A stretch of DNA of 24,180 bases from CAG-273 sp964618105 (GCA_964618105.1 CAZUAJ010000012.1:1-24180), one strand, 5' to 3'; numbered from the stretch's first letter, positions 7,453-16,569 are shown. Translations and numbers: made by a program. Notes: generated from the letters alone by a model not told the origin.

Positions 7453-8631
7453 TTATTGACCACAATTTATTCCAGCTGTGTACCCAGTAGACCAAGCAAT
7501 TTGCAAATTAAATCCGCCTGTATATGCATCTACATCTATAATTTCACCTGCAAAATATAGCCCTTGCACTATTTTTGATTCCATTGTCTTAGGATTTATT
7601 TGTTTTACAGTTATTCCACCTGATGTTACAATTGCTTCTTCTATAGGTCTAAATCCACTTATTTTTATTTTAAAATTTTGAAGCAAATTCACTAATTTTT
7701 TTCTTTCTTGTTTTGTTATAGAATTTACTTGTTTATCCATGTTAATTCCAGATAGCTTAATTACTGGTTCTATAAGTTTTTTAGGTAGTAATTCATTTAA
7801 GCTGTTTTTGAATTCTTTATTTTTTTGTGATTCAAAATCTCTTAATATTCTATTTTCTAATTTTTCTGGTGTTAGTGCTGGCTTTAGATTTATGTTTAAC
7901 TCAATTTGTCCTTTTAATAATAACTCTTCTATATTTTTATATCTAAGTAAATGTGCTGAACTGCTTAATATTATTGGTCCTGAAACACCCCAATGTGTAA
8001 ATAGCATTTCTCCAAAATCTTCATATATAACTTTGCTTTTAGATGTATCTGTTAATTTTATTGCAACATTTATTAAGCTAAGACCTTGTAATTGTTTGCA
8101 TATTTCCAAATCTTCTTTTTTAGCTGTTAATGGTATTAGTGATGGTTTTATTGTAGTTATAATATGTCCTAATTCTTTTGCTAGTTCATATCCATCACCG
8201 GTTGAGCCTGTAACTGGGTAACTTTTTCCACCTGTTGCTAAAATAACCTTATCTGCATTTATAATTTGTTCTTTCCCATTTATGTTTGCACTAACTCCTA
8301 AAACCTTACCCTTTTGATTTAATATCTTTTCTACTTTTGCATCTGTTTTTATTTGTACATTTGCTTTTTTTAATAATTTCAAAAGTACATTTAATACATC
8401 TTTTGCATTATCTGTTGTAGGAAAAATTCTATGTCCTCTTTCTTCTTTTACTTTTAAGCCCTCTGCTTCTAGCATATTTGTTATATCTTTGTTTGTAAAA
8501 TTATTAAAGCTACTGTACAAAAACATACCATTACCTGGTACGTTTTGTATAAAATCTTCAATTGGAAGTGAGCTTGTAATATTACATCTTCCTTTTCCTG
8601 TTATTAGCAGCTTTTTACCTAATGATTCCAT
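7453..8631 (-). CDS. HI0933/YhiN-type FAD-dependent oxidoreductase, main part
   Basis: This flavoprotein family (HI0933-like, BaiN/YhiN group) binds FAD in an N-terminal Rossmann fold. The open frame begins at ESLGKKLLITGKGRCNIT, a family signature that normally lies about 35 residues into the protein. Later landmarks are LATGGKSYPVTGSTGDGYELA, LFTHWGVSGPIIL, and the C-terminal FAD motif GLYFAGEIIDVDAYTGGFNLQIAWSTGYTAG, here cut short at NCGQ. The missing N-terminus with the GGGPAG dinucleotide motif lies just upstream in another frame (8658-8728). The gene is therefore either frameshifted or mis-sequenced. It follows the YnbB-like gene by about 35 bases. Confidence 0.85.
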   Translation of the reverse strand: MESLGKKLLITGKGRCNITSSLPIEDFIQNVPGNGMFLYSSFNNFTNKDITNMLEAEGLKVKEERGHRIFPTTDNAKDVLNVLLKLLKKANVQIKTDAKVEKILNQKGKVLGVSANINGKEQIINADKVILATGGKSYPVTGSTGDGYELAKELGHIITTIKPSLIPLTAKKEDLEICKQLQGLSLINVAIKLTDTSKSKVIYEDFGEMLFTHWGVSGPIILSSSAHLLRYKNIEELLLKGQIELNINLKPALTPEKLENRILRDFESQKNKEFKNSLNELLPKKLIEPVIKLSGINMDKQVNSITKQERKKLVNLLQNFKIKISGFRPIEEAIVTSGGITVKQINPKTMESKIVQGLYFAGEIIDVDAYTGGFNLQIAWSTGYTAGINCGQ

Positions 8632-8657
8632 TTTTTCTAAAAGTACTACATTATTAT

Positions 8658-8728
8658 TTCCGCATATTACTTGCTTTTATGGCTGCCATTATTCCTGCTG
8701 GGCCACCACCTATTACAATTATTTTCAT
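8658..8728 (-). pseudogene. N-terminal fragment of the HI0933-type flavoprotein (frameshift)
   Basis: An ATG at 8728, preceded by a GGAG site, opens MKIIVIGGGPAGIMAAIKAS, the dinucleotide-binding start expected for the downstream frame. It stops after about 24 codons. Removing one base near 8658-8664 joins it to NNNVVLLEKMESLGKK, giving a normal full-length protein of about 417 residues. Confidence 0.8.
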
Positions 8729-8763
8729 TTTTTCTCCATTTTATTTAAACTATATTTTCTATT

Positions 8764-10008
8764 TTAATATAAGTTACTAACAGCCTTAAGGACCCCCAAC
8801 TTACCATATTCATAAGTAAGTCCACCTTGCATAAATGCCATATATGGTTCTCTAATTGGTGCATCACAAGAAAGTTCTATTGAAGAACCCTGTGTAAATG
8901 CTCCTGCTGCCATTATTACTTGATCTATATAACCGGGCATATCCCATGGTTCTGGTATTGAACTACTGTCAATTGGTGAACCTTTTTGAATTCCTTGACA
9001 GAATTTTATAAGTTTTTCTCTGTTACCAAATATAATTGTTTGTACAATATCTGTTCTTTTTTGGTCATATTTTGGGTTTGCTGTATAGCCTAAATTTTCT
9101 AATAGTTTACTTGCAAATACTGCTGTTTTTAAACTACTTGCCACAACACTTGGAGCAAAAAACAATCCCTGTAATATTTGTTTATTTATTCCTAAAGTTG
9201 GTCCAACTTCTTTACCTAAGCCTGGTGATGTTAGCCTTTCTGCTGCAAGCTCTACTAGCTCTTTTTTTCCTGCTATATATGCTCCATTTGGTGCTATTCC
9301 ACCACCTAAGTTTTTAATTAATGAACCCACTATAACATCTGCACCTAAATCTGTTGGTTCTACTTTTTCTACTAGCTCTCCATAGCAATTATCCACCATT
9401 ATTATTACATTATTATTTACTTCACGTATTGTTTGAATTACTTTTTGTATTTTATCTAATGTAATACTTTCACGTAAACTATAACCTCTAGAACGTTGAA
9501 TTTCAATCAATTTTATATCATTTTTTGCAACTCTATTTTTTATTGTTTCATAATCAAAATCATTTTCTATCATATCTATTTGTTCATATTTAACACCATA
9601 AGATTTCAATGAACTTGGATTATTTACTATTCCTATTACTTCGTCTAAAGTGTCATAAGGTTTACCACTTATACTTAAAAATATATCGTTTGGTCTTAAG
9701 AAAGCAAACAGCGCTACTGTTAAAGCATGCGTTCCAGATATAAATTGGCTCCTTACCAAACTATCTTCGGTATGTAAAACTTCTGCAAATATTTTTTCAA
9801 TTGTATCTCTTCCCACATCTGAATATCCATAACCAGTTGTACTATTAAAGTGCATTTCAGAAACATTGTATTTTTGAAATGCCAACAATACTTTCAAACT
9901 GTTATATTCACACACATCTTCAATTTTTTTAAACTGACTCTGTATTTCCATTTCTGTTTTTTTTGCTAGTTCTAGCAATTCATTACTTATTCCAAATTGA
10001 TTAAACAT
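8764..10008 (-). CDS. ynbB: YnbB-type PLP enzyme (methionine gamma-lyase / aluminium-resistance family)
   Basis: The 414 residues fit the fold-type I PLP family that includes B. subtilis YnbB. Landmarks are FNSTTGYGYSDVGRDTIEKIFAEV (about 54-77), QFISGTHALTVALFAFLRP (about 88-106), IIMVDNCYGELVE with the cofactor-contacting D206, and GSLIKNLGGGIAP, where K232 should be the Schiff-base lysine. The family is annotated as cystathionine- or methionine-lyase-like, or aluminium resistance; the physiological substrate is not established. In Bacillus ynbB lies upstream of glnR; here it lies in a different operon, 11 bases after the WG-repeat gene. An AAGGAGC site precedes the ATG. Confidence 0.9.
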   Translation of the reverse strand: MFNQFGISNELLELAKKTEMEIQSQFKKIEDVCEYNSLKVLLAFQKYNVSEMHFNSTTGYGYSDVGRDTIEKIFAEVLHTEDSLVRSQFISGTHALTVALFAFLRPNDIFLSISGKPYDTLDEVIGIVNNPSSLKSYGVKYEQIDMIENDFDYETIKNRVAKNDIKLIEIQRSRGYSLRESITLDKIQKVIQTIREVNNNVIIMVDNCYGELVEKVEPTDLGADVIVGSLIKNLGGGIAPNGAYIAGKKELVELAAERLTSPGLGKEVGPTLGINKQILQGLFFAPSVVASSLKTAVFASKLLENLGYTANPKYDQKRTDIVQTIIFGNREKLIKFCQGIQKGSPIDSSSIPEPWDMPGYIDQVIMAAGAFTQGSSIELSCDAPIREPYMAFMQGGLTYEYGKLGVLKAVSNLY

Positions 10009-10019
10009 TTTCTTGCTCC

Positions 10020-11747
10020 TTATATTGTATCACTATATTTTGCACTTCCATAGCCTTCATTAATTCTATAATATTTTCCTATAAACTCAGGTATTTTCCA
10101 TTTTAACTCATATATAGGTTCTTGCACTACTTTTCCTTCTTGATTTATTACTCCCCATTTTCCATCTTCTTTTATTCCAGCAAATCCATATTTATTAAAT
10201 TCTGTAACCATTTCATATTCATTTTGTACTTTTAAGTTACCATTTTTATCAACAAATCCCCACTTACCATTTACTTTTTTAGCAAATAAAATATTATTTT
10301 CAAAAATACTTTGTGATTCCAAAGCATTACCATTTTTATCAATATATTTAAAATCGTTTTCAGAATATATTAAAATATATTCTTTTACTTCTTTTACTAC
10401 TGCATTTTTCATTGATGTTATTTTTTCCAATTCTAAATTATATAATTCTATTGTTTGATTTATTTCAGCTTGTATTATATTAGTTTCATTTATTCTAGAA
10501 ATACTATCATACTTTAATTCTAAAATTGATTTTCCTTCAGCATTTATAACACCATTTTTAGAATCTCTAGTAACAATAAATTTATTTTCTGGTATATATT
10601 CTATATAATTATAGTCATTATCAATTAATATTTTTCCAGTTTCGTCCACAACTTTATATATACCTTTTTTATCAACAGTTATATAATAATTAGAATTTTC
10701 CGTTTTTGTTTTACTTCTATCATCTGTTTCTATTTTATTTCCTTGAAAATCAAAAACTTGAACTTCATTTTCTTTTACTGCATTTATATACATACCACCT
10801 GTATACACATTATTGTATTCAGGATATATAATAGTTTCACCATTTTTATTTATTGCTCCATATTTTCCATTTCTTTGAACTATAAATATATCACTTAATC
10901 CATTATATTGTATGTCTTCATATTCATAATTTAAAATTTCTTTGTTATTTTTTAAAAGTCCAGCTTGTCCATTTTTAAAAGCAACAAAATATATGTCTTT
11001 TTCGTTTATAATTTCTGTTACTCTTTCTATTTGGGTATATTCTTCTTGTAAAATTTTAGAACCCCTATAATTTACATATCCATATCTATAGCCATTTTCT
11101 GTTTTCTTGCTTACTATATAACCTGCTTGTTCATTATTATTTTTTTCACTATAATAATTGTCAGATGTTACAGTTTCATATTCACATTTAATAACCACTT
11201 TACCTTTTACATTTATTACTCCCGCTAACCCATTTTGTTTTACTAAAAATGTACCTTCTTTATAATTTACACTAGAAATTTCATCATATATTGGTTTTGA
11301 AGTTATTTTTCCATTTAAATTTATTAACCCATATTTTTCATTTTCTTTATATGTTAACACACTTTTTTCAAAAGGTGTAGAATTTATATTAGTAAAAATA
11401 GATATTGCTTGTACATTTTTGTATTCAGTAAATATTTCTTCTTTTTTTTCATTATATACAACTGTTTCATATTCTTTTGTTTCTTGGTTGTAATTTTCTA
11501 TGCAAACAAAAACAGGCTTAGATGGATTTGGTATTTGTACAGCTTCATAATTTGCTTCAATTACAATGTTTCCATTTTTATCAATTACTCCACATTTATT
11601 ATCTTTTTCTAACACAAAATAATTGTACTCACTAATTTCGTCTATTTTGTAATGTAAGCCTATTTCATTAATAACTGCTATTATTCCTACAATAACAATC
11701 ATTATTATTATAAAAGCTATTATAATCCATCTAATTTTTTTGTTCAT
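10020..11747 (-). CDS. WG-repeat protein with N-terminal membrane anchor
   Basis: A short basic N-terminus and one membrane helix (about 7-26) are followed by about ten WG-type beta repeats across the rest of the protein, for example KCGVIDKNGNIVIEANYEAV, KYGAINKNGETIIYPEYNNV, KWGFVDKNGNLKVQNEYEMV and KWGVINQEGKVVQEPIYELK. The repeats should form an extracellular beta structure anchored at the membrane. WG-repeat proteins are common and mostly uncharacterised. I use the ATG at 11747, which has GAGGTG six bases upstream, rather than the GTG at 11756. It begins 12 bases after the transporter gene's stop and is co-transcribed with it. Confidence 0.9.
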   Translation of the reverse strand: MNKKIRWIIIAFIIIMIVIVGIIAVINEIGLHYKIDEISEYNYFVLEKDNKCGVIDKNGNIVIEANYEAVQIPNPSKPVFVCIENYNQETKEYETVVYNEKKEEIFTEYKNVQAISIFTNINSTPFEKSVLTYKENEKYGLINLNGKITSKPIYDEISSVNYKEGTFLVKQNGLAGVINVKGKVVIKCEYETVTSDNYYSEKNNNEQAGYIVSKKTENGYRYGYVNYRGSKILQEEYTQIERVTEIINEKDIYFVAFKNGQAGLLKNNKEILNYEYEDIQYNGLSDIFIVQRNGKYGAINKNGETIIYPEYNNVYTGGMYINAVKENEVQVFDFQGNKIETDDRSKTKTENSNYYITVDKKGIYKVVDETGKILIDNDYNYIEYIPENKFIVTRDSKNGVINAEGKSILELKYDSISRINETNIIQAEINQTIELYNLELEKITSMKNAVVKEVKEYILIYSENDFKYIDKNGNALESQSIFENNILFAKKVNGKWGFVDKNGNLKVQNEYEMVTEFNKYGFAGIKEDGKWGVINQEGKVVQEPIYELKWKIPEFIGKYYRINEGYGSAKYSDTI

Positions 11748-11759
11748 ATTTTGCACCTC

Positions 11760-13076
11760 TTAAATTTTTTCATTTTCACTTGTTTCTTGTTGATTTTTGC
11801 ATACCTTTACCCATTTAATTCTTTTGTCCTCATATTCTTGTATTTTATATGTTAAACTCTCATCTTCTATAATAGGACATTCCCCTTCTTCAGGAAGTCT
11901 ACCTAATTTTTCTATTAAATACCCTGATAAAGTTTCATAATCACCATCTGGAATTTCTACATCAAGAATTTTTTTAAGTTCATATAAGCTAACACTTCCA
12001 TCAATTAAATAAGTATTATCATCTAATTTTTTATATTCAAATTCTATGTCATCATATTCGTCAAATATATTTCCAACTAATTCTTCTAAAATATCTTCCA
12101 TGGTTAGCACTCCTGCTGTTCCACCATATTCATCAACAACAATTGCCATTTGCATTTTGTTAGCCTGTAGTTCTGCAAATATTTCATCTATTGGTTTTGT
12201 TTCTGGAACAAAATAAGCTTCTCTAATAATGTCTGCAATTTTAATTTGTTTTTTTGTACTAATTAATTTTAATATATCTTTTAAAAACAAAATTCCTTCA
12301 ATATTGTCAATACTATCTCTATAAACAGGTATTCTGCTATATTTATATTCATCAATTTCATCTAAAATTTCATATAAGTTTTGATTTATTTCAATTGCAT
12401 ACATATCTGTTCTGTGTGTCATTATTTCAGAAGCAATTATGTCATTAAATTCAAATACATTATTTATTAATTCTTTTTCGTTTTCTTCAATTGAACCTTT
12501 TTCTTCACCTTGGTCAACCATCATTTTTATTTCTTCTTCTGTAACAATTTCTTCTTCTTGTTCACCCACACCAAAAATTTTTGATACAAAATTAGTAGAC
12601 CATGTTAATAATTTAACAAATGGAGCGGTTACTACTGAAATAGCTTTTATTACTCTTATAGTAGCAAATGATATTTTTTCATAGTATTTCATTGCTAGTC
12701 GTTTTGGTACCAGTTCTCCAAATACAAGTGTAAAAAAAGATAAAATTATTGTTATTATAATAATAGATATATTTTGCCAAACGGCTAAACTTATAAATGG
12801 CATCCATTCATTTAATATTGGTGCTAACATTCCTGCAAATGTATCTGAAGCAAAAGCACTTGATAAAAAACCTGCAAATGTAATTCCTATTTGTATTGTT
12901 GCTAAAAATTTACTTGGATTTTTTAGCATTTTTTGAATTTGTTTTGCTTTTTTATTTCCATCTTTTGCTTGTTTTTCAATTTTTGCATCATTTAATGAAA
13001 TAAATGCAATTTCTGTAGCTGCAAAATATGCATTTAATAAAATTAAAATCACTAAAAAAATTAGTTGCGAAACCAT
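11760..13076 (-). CDS. CNNM/HlyC family transporter (DUF21 + CBS pair + CorC_HlyC)
   Basis: The protein has an N-terminal DUF21 membrane domain with three to four helices (about 1-165), an acidic linker with GEQEEEIVTEEEIKMMVDQGEEKG, a pair of CBS domains (about 205-330, with MTHRTDMYAIEINQNLYE and MQMAIVVDEYGGTAGVLTMEDILEELVG), and a C-terminal transporter-associated CorC_HlyC domain (about 345-425). The family is linked to magnesium and other divalent-cation efflux; the old name haemolysin C is misleading. The length of 438 is usual. A GGAAGGA site precedes the ATG, and a consensus promoter lies 40 bases upstream, so this is the first gene of the operon. Confidence 0.93.
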   Translation of the reverse strand: MVSQLIFLVILILLNAYFAATEIAFISLNDAKIEKQAKDGNKKAKQIQKMLKNPSKFLATIQIGITFAGFLSSAFASDTFAGMLAPILNEWMPFISLAVWQNISIIIITIILSFFTLVFGELVPKRLAMKYYEKISFATIRVIKAISVVTAPFVKLLTWSTNFVSKIFGVGEQEEEIVTEEEIKMMVDQGEEKGSIEENEKELINNVFEFNDIIASEIMTHRTDMYAIEINQNLYEILDEIDEYKYSRIPVYRDSIDNIEGILFLKDILKLISTKKQIKIADIIREAYFVPETKPIDEIFAELQANKMQMAIVVDEYGGTAGVLTMEDILEELVGNIFDEYDDIEFEYKKLDDNTYLIDGSVSLYELKKILDVEIPDGDYETLSGYLIEKLGRLPEEGECPIIEDESLTYKIQEYEDKRIKWVKVCKNQQETSENEKI

Positions 13077-13115
13077 AAAATATTCCTTCCAAATTATTGT
13101 ATATTTTTCCCAATA

Positions 13116-13144
13116 ATTATATATTCTATATGGTTTTCTGTCAA
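13116..13144 (-). promoter_or_regulatory. consensus sigmaA promoter of the transporter/WG/ynbB operon
   Basis: A perfect TTGACA (13139-13144) and a perfect TATAAT (13116-13121) are separated by 17 bases, about 40 bases upstream of the transporter ATG. Confidence 0.8.
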
Positions 13145-13231
13145 TAAATTAGACCATAATTGCTCTATTTTTTTCTACTGTTTCATAATATTATGCACTT
13201 TTAAAAAACTAAACTCATACACAATTTTTAG

Positions 13232-13264
13232 TAATTAAGCCAAGTAGTATACCTGGCTCAATTA
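13232..13264 (-). terminator. hairpin after the surface-protein gene, probable terminator
   Basis: Arms TAATTAAGCCA (13232-13242) and TGGCTCAATTA (13254-13264) form an 11-bp stem with one G-U pair and an 11-base loop, about 15 bases after the stop of the gene at 13279. The run of U residues is weak, so efficient termination is uncertain. Confidence 0.5.
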
Positions 13265-13278
13265 CTATTTATAGCATT

Positions 13279-14553
13279 TTAAAATCCTGTTTTAGGAAGT
13301 TTTTTCTCGCCAACTACTATTTCATTATTTTCTTGTGGTTCATCTTTTGGTTTTTCCTGTTGTTCTTCATAATTATCTACTCTTATTGTTGTTTTTTGGT
13401 TTAGTCCCACTTCTACTTGTATTAAACCTTCATAACCATAATAACCTGTTGGTGCTTTTATTTCTTCTAGATAGTAGCTCCCTGGCAACATATATTGTAA
13501 CTCAATTATCCCATTTTCATTTGTAGTTAATTCAGAATAAATTATTTGCTTATTTGAATTTAATAAATTAAATACACCATTTTTTAATGGTAATTTTGTA
13601 TCTCCATCTTGCTTTAAAACTTCAATTTGTGTTTTGTTTTCTTGATATGTTTGTTTCAAAGTTGCATCTGTTATTTCATACTCTCCAACTGTTACAGCAT
13701 AACTTTGCCATTCTCTATTTGGACTTTCTCCATAAAAAATAGGCATTGTTTTCAAGTCTGATTTGGCTGTTAAGCTAAACTCGCCTGCATTTTCTAGATC
13801 TACTATTGGAATTAAAACCTTAAATTTTTCGTCTGTATTAAATTCTGTTTTCTCTATATTTGAAGTATCTGTAATTTTAATTCTTATCTCTTCCGAATTT
13901 GATAAAGAAATTGTATATTTTTTATTTACAGCTGTTGCTTTTACACTATATGTTTTACTTATATATTCTTTGTTTATTGAGTCAACTTCCCACTTGTCTT
14001 GCTCAGGTAAAATACTTAATGAAGCCACAGTTTTTGTTTCTCTTGAATTACGTGTATTTGTAATTATTTTTTTAATTGCCTGTACTGTTCTTTCGTTTGA
14101 CTCAGTATTTTTATGTACAGTAAATTTGCTTAAATCATATTTATACATTGCATCATATACTGCCATTTTTGTTGCAGCATAGGCTTCTTCTACACTTTCA
14201 CACCCTAATTCTTGTGGAGTTTTAAATGGATAGCCATTTGTTATTGCTCTCCATATTGTTTGGTGACTTAATAATTTACTTGCATCAACTGTATATTCAA
14301 AGCCTATTTCTACACCTTTTTTTCCTTTATCTAAACAATACACAGGATATTCTATTCCATCTTTTTTGTACATCTGTATTTCTACACCTATTCCAATTCC
14401 ATCATAATCAAACAAAACCACCTCTCCTTTTGAATATGGCTGTATTTTGTTTGCTAATGTAGTTACTGCTTTTACATTGTTTGTTGCAAATATTCCCATA
14501 AAATTTGTTATAAATACCATTATCATCATTAGTGCTGAAATTATTTTTTTCAT
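13279..14553 (-). CDS. secreted thioester/SpaA-domain surface protein ending in LPKTGF
   Basis: A signal peptide (about 1-29, cut near VKA) is followed by a domain like the thioester (TQXA/TED) adhesion domain: YPVYCLDKG with C73 and AYAATKMAVYDAMYKY (124-139). A middle beta region, a SpaA-type prealbumin-like domain (about 308-395; candidate isopeptide residues K314, E363/E364, N393), a Pro/Glu-rich linker and LPKTGF (419-424) complete the chain. Two things are odd. The usual TQxA reads TKMA, so the Gln that forms the thioester is Lys129. The protein also stops immediately after LPKTGF, with no hydrophobic anchor or basic tail. The sortase gene lies directly upstream on the same strand and probably acts on this protein. 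Its ATG has a GAAAGGA site. Confidence 0.85.
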   Translation of the reverse strand: MKKIISALMMIMVFITNFMGIFATNNVKAVTTLANKIQPYSKGEVVLFDYDGIGIGVEIQMYKKDGIEYPVYCLDKGKKGVEIGFEYTVDASKLLSHQTIWRAITNGYPFKTPQELGCESVEEAYAATKMAVYDAMYKYDLSKFTVHKNTESNERTVQAIKKIITNTRNSRETKTVASLSILPEQDKWEVDSINKEYISKTYSVKATAVNKKYTISLSNSEEIRIKITDTSNIEKTEFNTDEKFKVLIPIVDLENAGEFSLTAKSDLKTMPIFYGESPNREWQSYAVTVGEYEITDATLKQTYQENKTQIEVLKQDGDTKLPLKNGVFNLLNSNKQIIYSELTTNENGIIELQYMLPGSYYLEEIKAPTGYYGYEGLIQVEVGLNQKTTIRVDNYEEQQEKPKDEPQENNEIVVGEKKLPKTGF

Positions 14554-14621
14554 ATTTAATTTTTCCTTTCATGTTTTAATTAATGTTTTTTTACAAATTA
14601 TTTGCCAATAAAAAATACTAT

Positions 14622-15344
14622 TTATGTTTTATAATTTGCTATTTCAACTGCTTGAACACATCTTCTGTACTGTTCTCTATTTTCTTCGCATGTAATTAAT
14701 GTAATTCTATTATCATTAGTTTGTTCTAAATAACTCCAATCTGTGTCTTGTATTACTTTGTTAGTTTGTACTTTGTATATTTTTTTGCCAAATTCAGTTA
14801 TATAAATTATTTCATCATCTATTTTTAATTGCTTTATTTTTTCAAAAAAATTACAATTATATCCCCTGTTATGTGCAGCCAATCCTACATTTCCATTCCA
14901 TTTTGTTGTATTTTCAAAATGTCCTATTGCTTTTAACAGCACTTCAGCTGTTGTGCCTTCTGCAATATGTACGTCCAAATTAAGTTTAGGAATTTGAATT
15001 CTCCATTTTATATTTTTATTTTCTTCAATAATACTTCTTTGAGTTGGTTTACTTGTAGTTGTTGTAACTTTTGTATTATTAGTTGGCTTATTATTGTTGT
15101 CCACTGTATTTGTAGTTTTTAAGTTTTTTTCTATCAATTGATTGTTTACACACATATTAAATTGACTTTGTTGATTTTTTAAATATTTTGTGTTTTCATT
15201 TATTGAAATTTTTTTAGAATAAATATTTTTAGAATATGTTTGTTGATTAATAAACGGAAATAATAATAAATTATATATTAAAAGAATAACTAATATAAAG
15301 CATAAAACTAACAAATTTAGTTCTCTTTTTGTATATGTAAACAC
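14622..15344 (-). CDS. class D-type sortase
   Basis: Sortases are membrane cysteine transpeptidases that cut LPXTG-like signals and join proteins to the cell wall or into pili. A membrane helix (about 10-31) is followed by a Thr/Asn-rich linker (about 75-105) and the sortase barrel (about 110-240). The catalytic set is visible: H158 in LAAHNRG, C219 in LITCEE and R227/R228 in QYRRCVQA. The order of parts and the TLxTC motif suit class D. The gene lies 68 bases before the LPKTG protein, its likely substrate, and has its own promoter candidate at 15451-15479. The start ATG follows an AGGTG site. Confidence 0.92.
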   Translation of the reverse strand: MFTYTKRELNLLVLCFILVILLIYNLLLFPFINQQTYSKNIYSKKISINENTKYLKNQQSQFNMCVNNQLIEKNLKTTNTVDNNNKPTNNTKVTTTTSKPTQRSIIEENKNIKWRIQIPKLNLDVHIAEGTTAEVLLKAIGHFENTTKWNGNVGLAAHNRGYNCNFFEKIKQLKIDDEIIYITEFGKKIYKVQTNKVIQDTDWSYLEQTNDNRITLITCEENREQYRRCVQAVEIANYKT

Positions 15345-15450
15345 ATATTTTACACCTGCCTTTACTTGTTAAATTTGGAAATTTTTTAATAGAATTAAAA
15401 TTTTGAATAAAATTTAAAAATCATGATTTAAAAATAAATTTTATGATTTT

Positions 15451-15479
15451 ATTTTATCTTATAAATACAAATTTGTAAA
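15451..15479 (-). promoter_or_regulatory. promoter candidate for the sortase/surface-protein pair
   Basis: TTTACA (15474-15479) and TAAAAT (15451-15456) are separated by 17 bases, about 110 bases upstream of the sortase ATG. A perfect 12-bp palindrome AAATCATGATTT (15418-15429) lies just downstream of the expected start site. Confidence 0.45.
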
Positions 15480-15488
15480 GAAATTTCG

Positions 15489-15508
15489 TATGACAAAAAT
15501 CGACAAAA
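15489..15508 (-). promoter_or_regulatory. tandem TTTTGTC decamers upstream of the sortase promoter (possible 0A boxes)
   Basis: Two adjacent decamers, TTTTGTCGAT (15499-15508) and TTTTGTCATA (15489-15498), lie on the minus strand about 10 bases upstream of the -35 element. The first matches six of seven bases of the Spo0A box TGTCGAA. In an AT-rich genome this could be chance. Confidence 0.25.
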
Positions 15509-15585
15509 TTTATTATCTGTCTTAAAAAAACTGTATAATTCAATGTTTTTGAATATATACAGTATAAATTTAAAATAAATATTTT

Positions 15586-16569
15586 TTATAAAATTCCATT
15601 TTTTCCATATAGTGCATTTATACATACTTCATCTTTTTTTAATTTTTCTTTTACAAATTCTAAACTCTGTTTTTTATTTATTAAACTTTCATATAAGGTT
15701 GTTAAAGAACAATCTTCAAGTAAATTATATTTATTAAAAAATTCTTTAATAACATTTGATGTATTTATTCCTGCTTTTCTAATTTGTATTCCTGAATATG
15801 TCTTGCTCTCGTAAAATCCATTTTCATTTATTGTAAGAATTGTAGCTTCTCTAAATATTGTATATTTATTAATTTCTTGCTGTTCAAAGTCAAAATTAAC
15901 AATTAATTTTGACTTTTTCAAACTTTTCTTTTTATTATTTGTTACAGTTATTATTATATTTTCTTGTTGTTCTATTTTATCTGCTATTTTTTGAAATTGT
16001 TTTATGTTTGGTGTAACAATATTTATTGTTTTAAAATAATGTATTAAATAATATATGTTTTCTACACATATATTTGTACATTTTTTTGCACAAATATATA
16101 AATTTTCAGTTTCAGTTTTTATCTCCTGTTTTTCAAGTGCGAATTCTATTATTTCTTTTATTAAATATGGCATTATGCCTCTTCCATCTAAAATATGAAT
16201 TTTTTTATTTTCATTTTCTATTATTTTATTAAATACTTCACATTTTTTTAATTTTTCTTCTACCACTAATGATTGTATGTTGTATTTTATCATTATTTTT
16301 TTTACTTTTTCTAAACATTTTCTTATTTTTGTTTTATTTTCTATTTTTTCAAAAGGAAGTATAAATAAATATGCTTCATAAATTTGTTTTACTGTTACTA
16401 TATTAAAAAAATATTTAATTTTAACCAAAATTTTATAGTAACACATACATATATAATATTGCAATTTTGATATTATGTTATTTTTTTGTTGCAATATTTT
16501 TAAATAATTTGCTTCATATAGTTCTTCTTCATTAGTTTGTAATTTTAAATAACCAAGCAAAAAAATCAC
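15586..16569 (-). CDS. uncharacterised 327-residue protein
   Basis: I do not recognise the family. The N-terminal third (about 1-115) is rich in Lys, Ile and Tyr and predicted helical. The middle (about 125-240), with KKIHILDGRGIMPYLIKEII, NLYICAKKC, INIVTPNIKQFQKIADKI and KLIVNFDFEQQEINKY, has the alternating strand/helix pattern of a Rossmann-like domain, loosely like dehydrogenase or glutamyl-tRNA-reductase nucleotide folds. No signal peptide is seen. The first codon could be GTG at 16569 or TTG at 16560; the TTG is better spaced from GAGGTG. The start region lies inside the 3' arm of the terminator after the GH18 gene, so expression needs read-through or an unseen promoter. Confidence 0.75.
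   Translation of the reverse strand: MIFLLGYLKLQTNEEELYEANYLKILQQKNNIISKLQYYICMCYYKILVKIKYFFNIVTVKQIYEAYLFILPFEKIENKTKIRKCLEKVKKIMIKYNIQSLVVEEKLKKCEVFNKIIENENKKIHILDGRGIMPYLIKEIIEFALEKQEIKTETENLYICAKKCTNICVENIYYLIHYFKTINIVTPNIKQFQKIADKIEQQENIIITVTNNKKKSLKKSKLIVNFDFEQQEINKYTIFREATILTINENGFYESKTYSGIQIRKAGINTSNVIKEFFNKYNLLEDCSLTTLYESLINKKQSLEFVKEKLKKDEVCINALYGKNGIL

Noticed and set aside
7739..8221. Plus-strand 160-codon frame opposite the flavoprotein gene
   Set aside because: It is an antisense shadow: the minus-strand frame has clear family motifs, and this one has none and no ribosome site.
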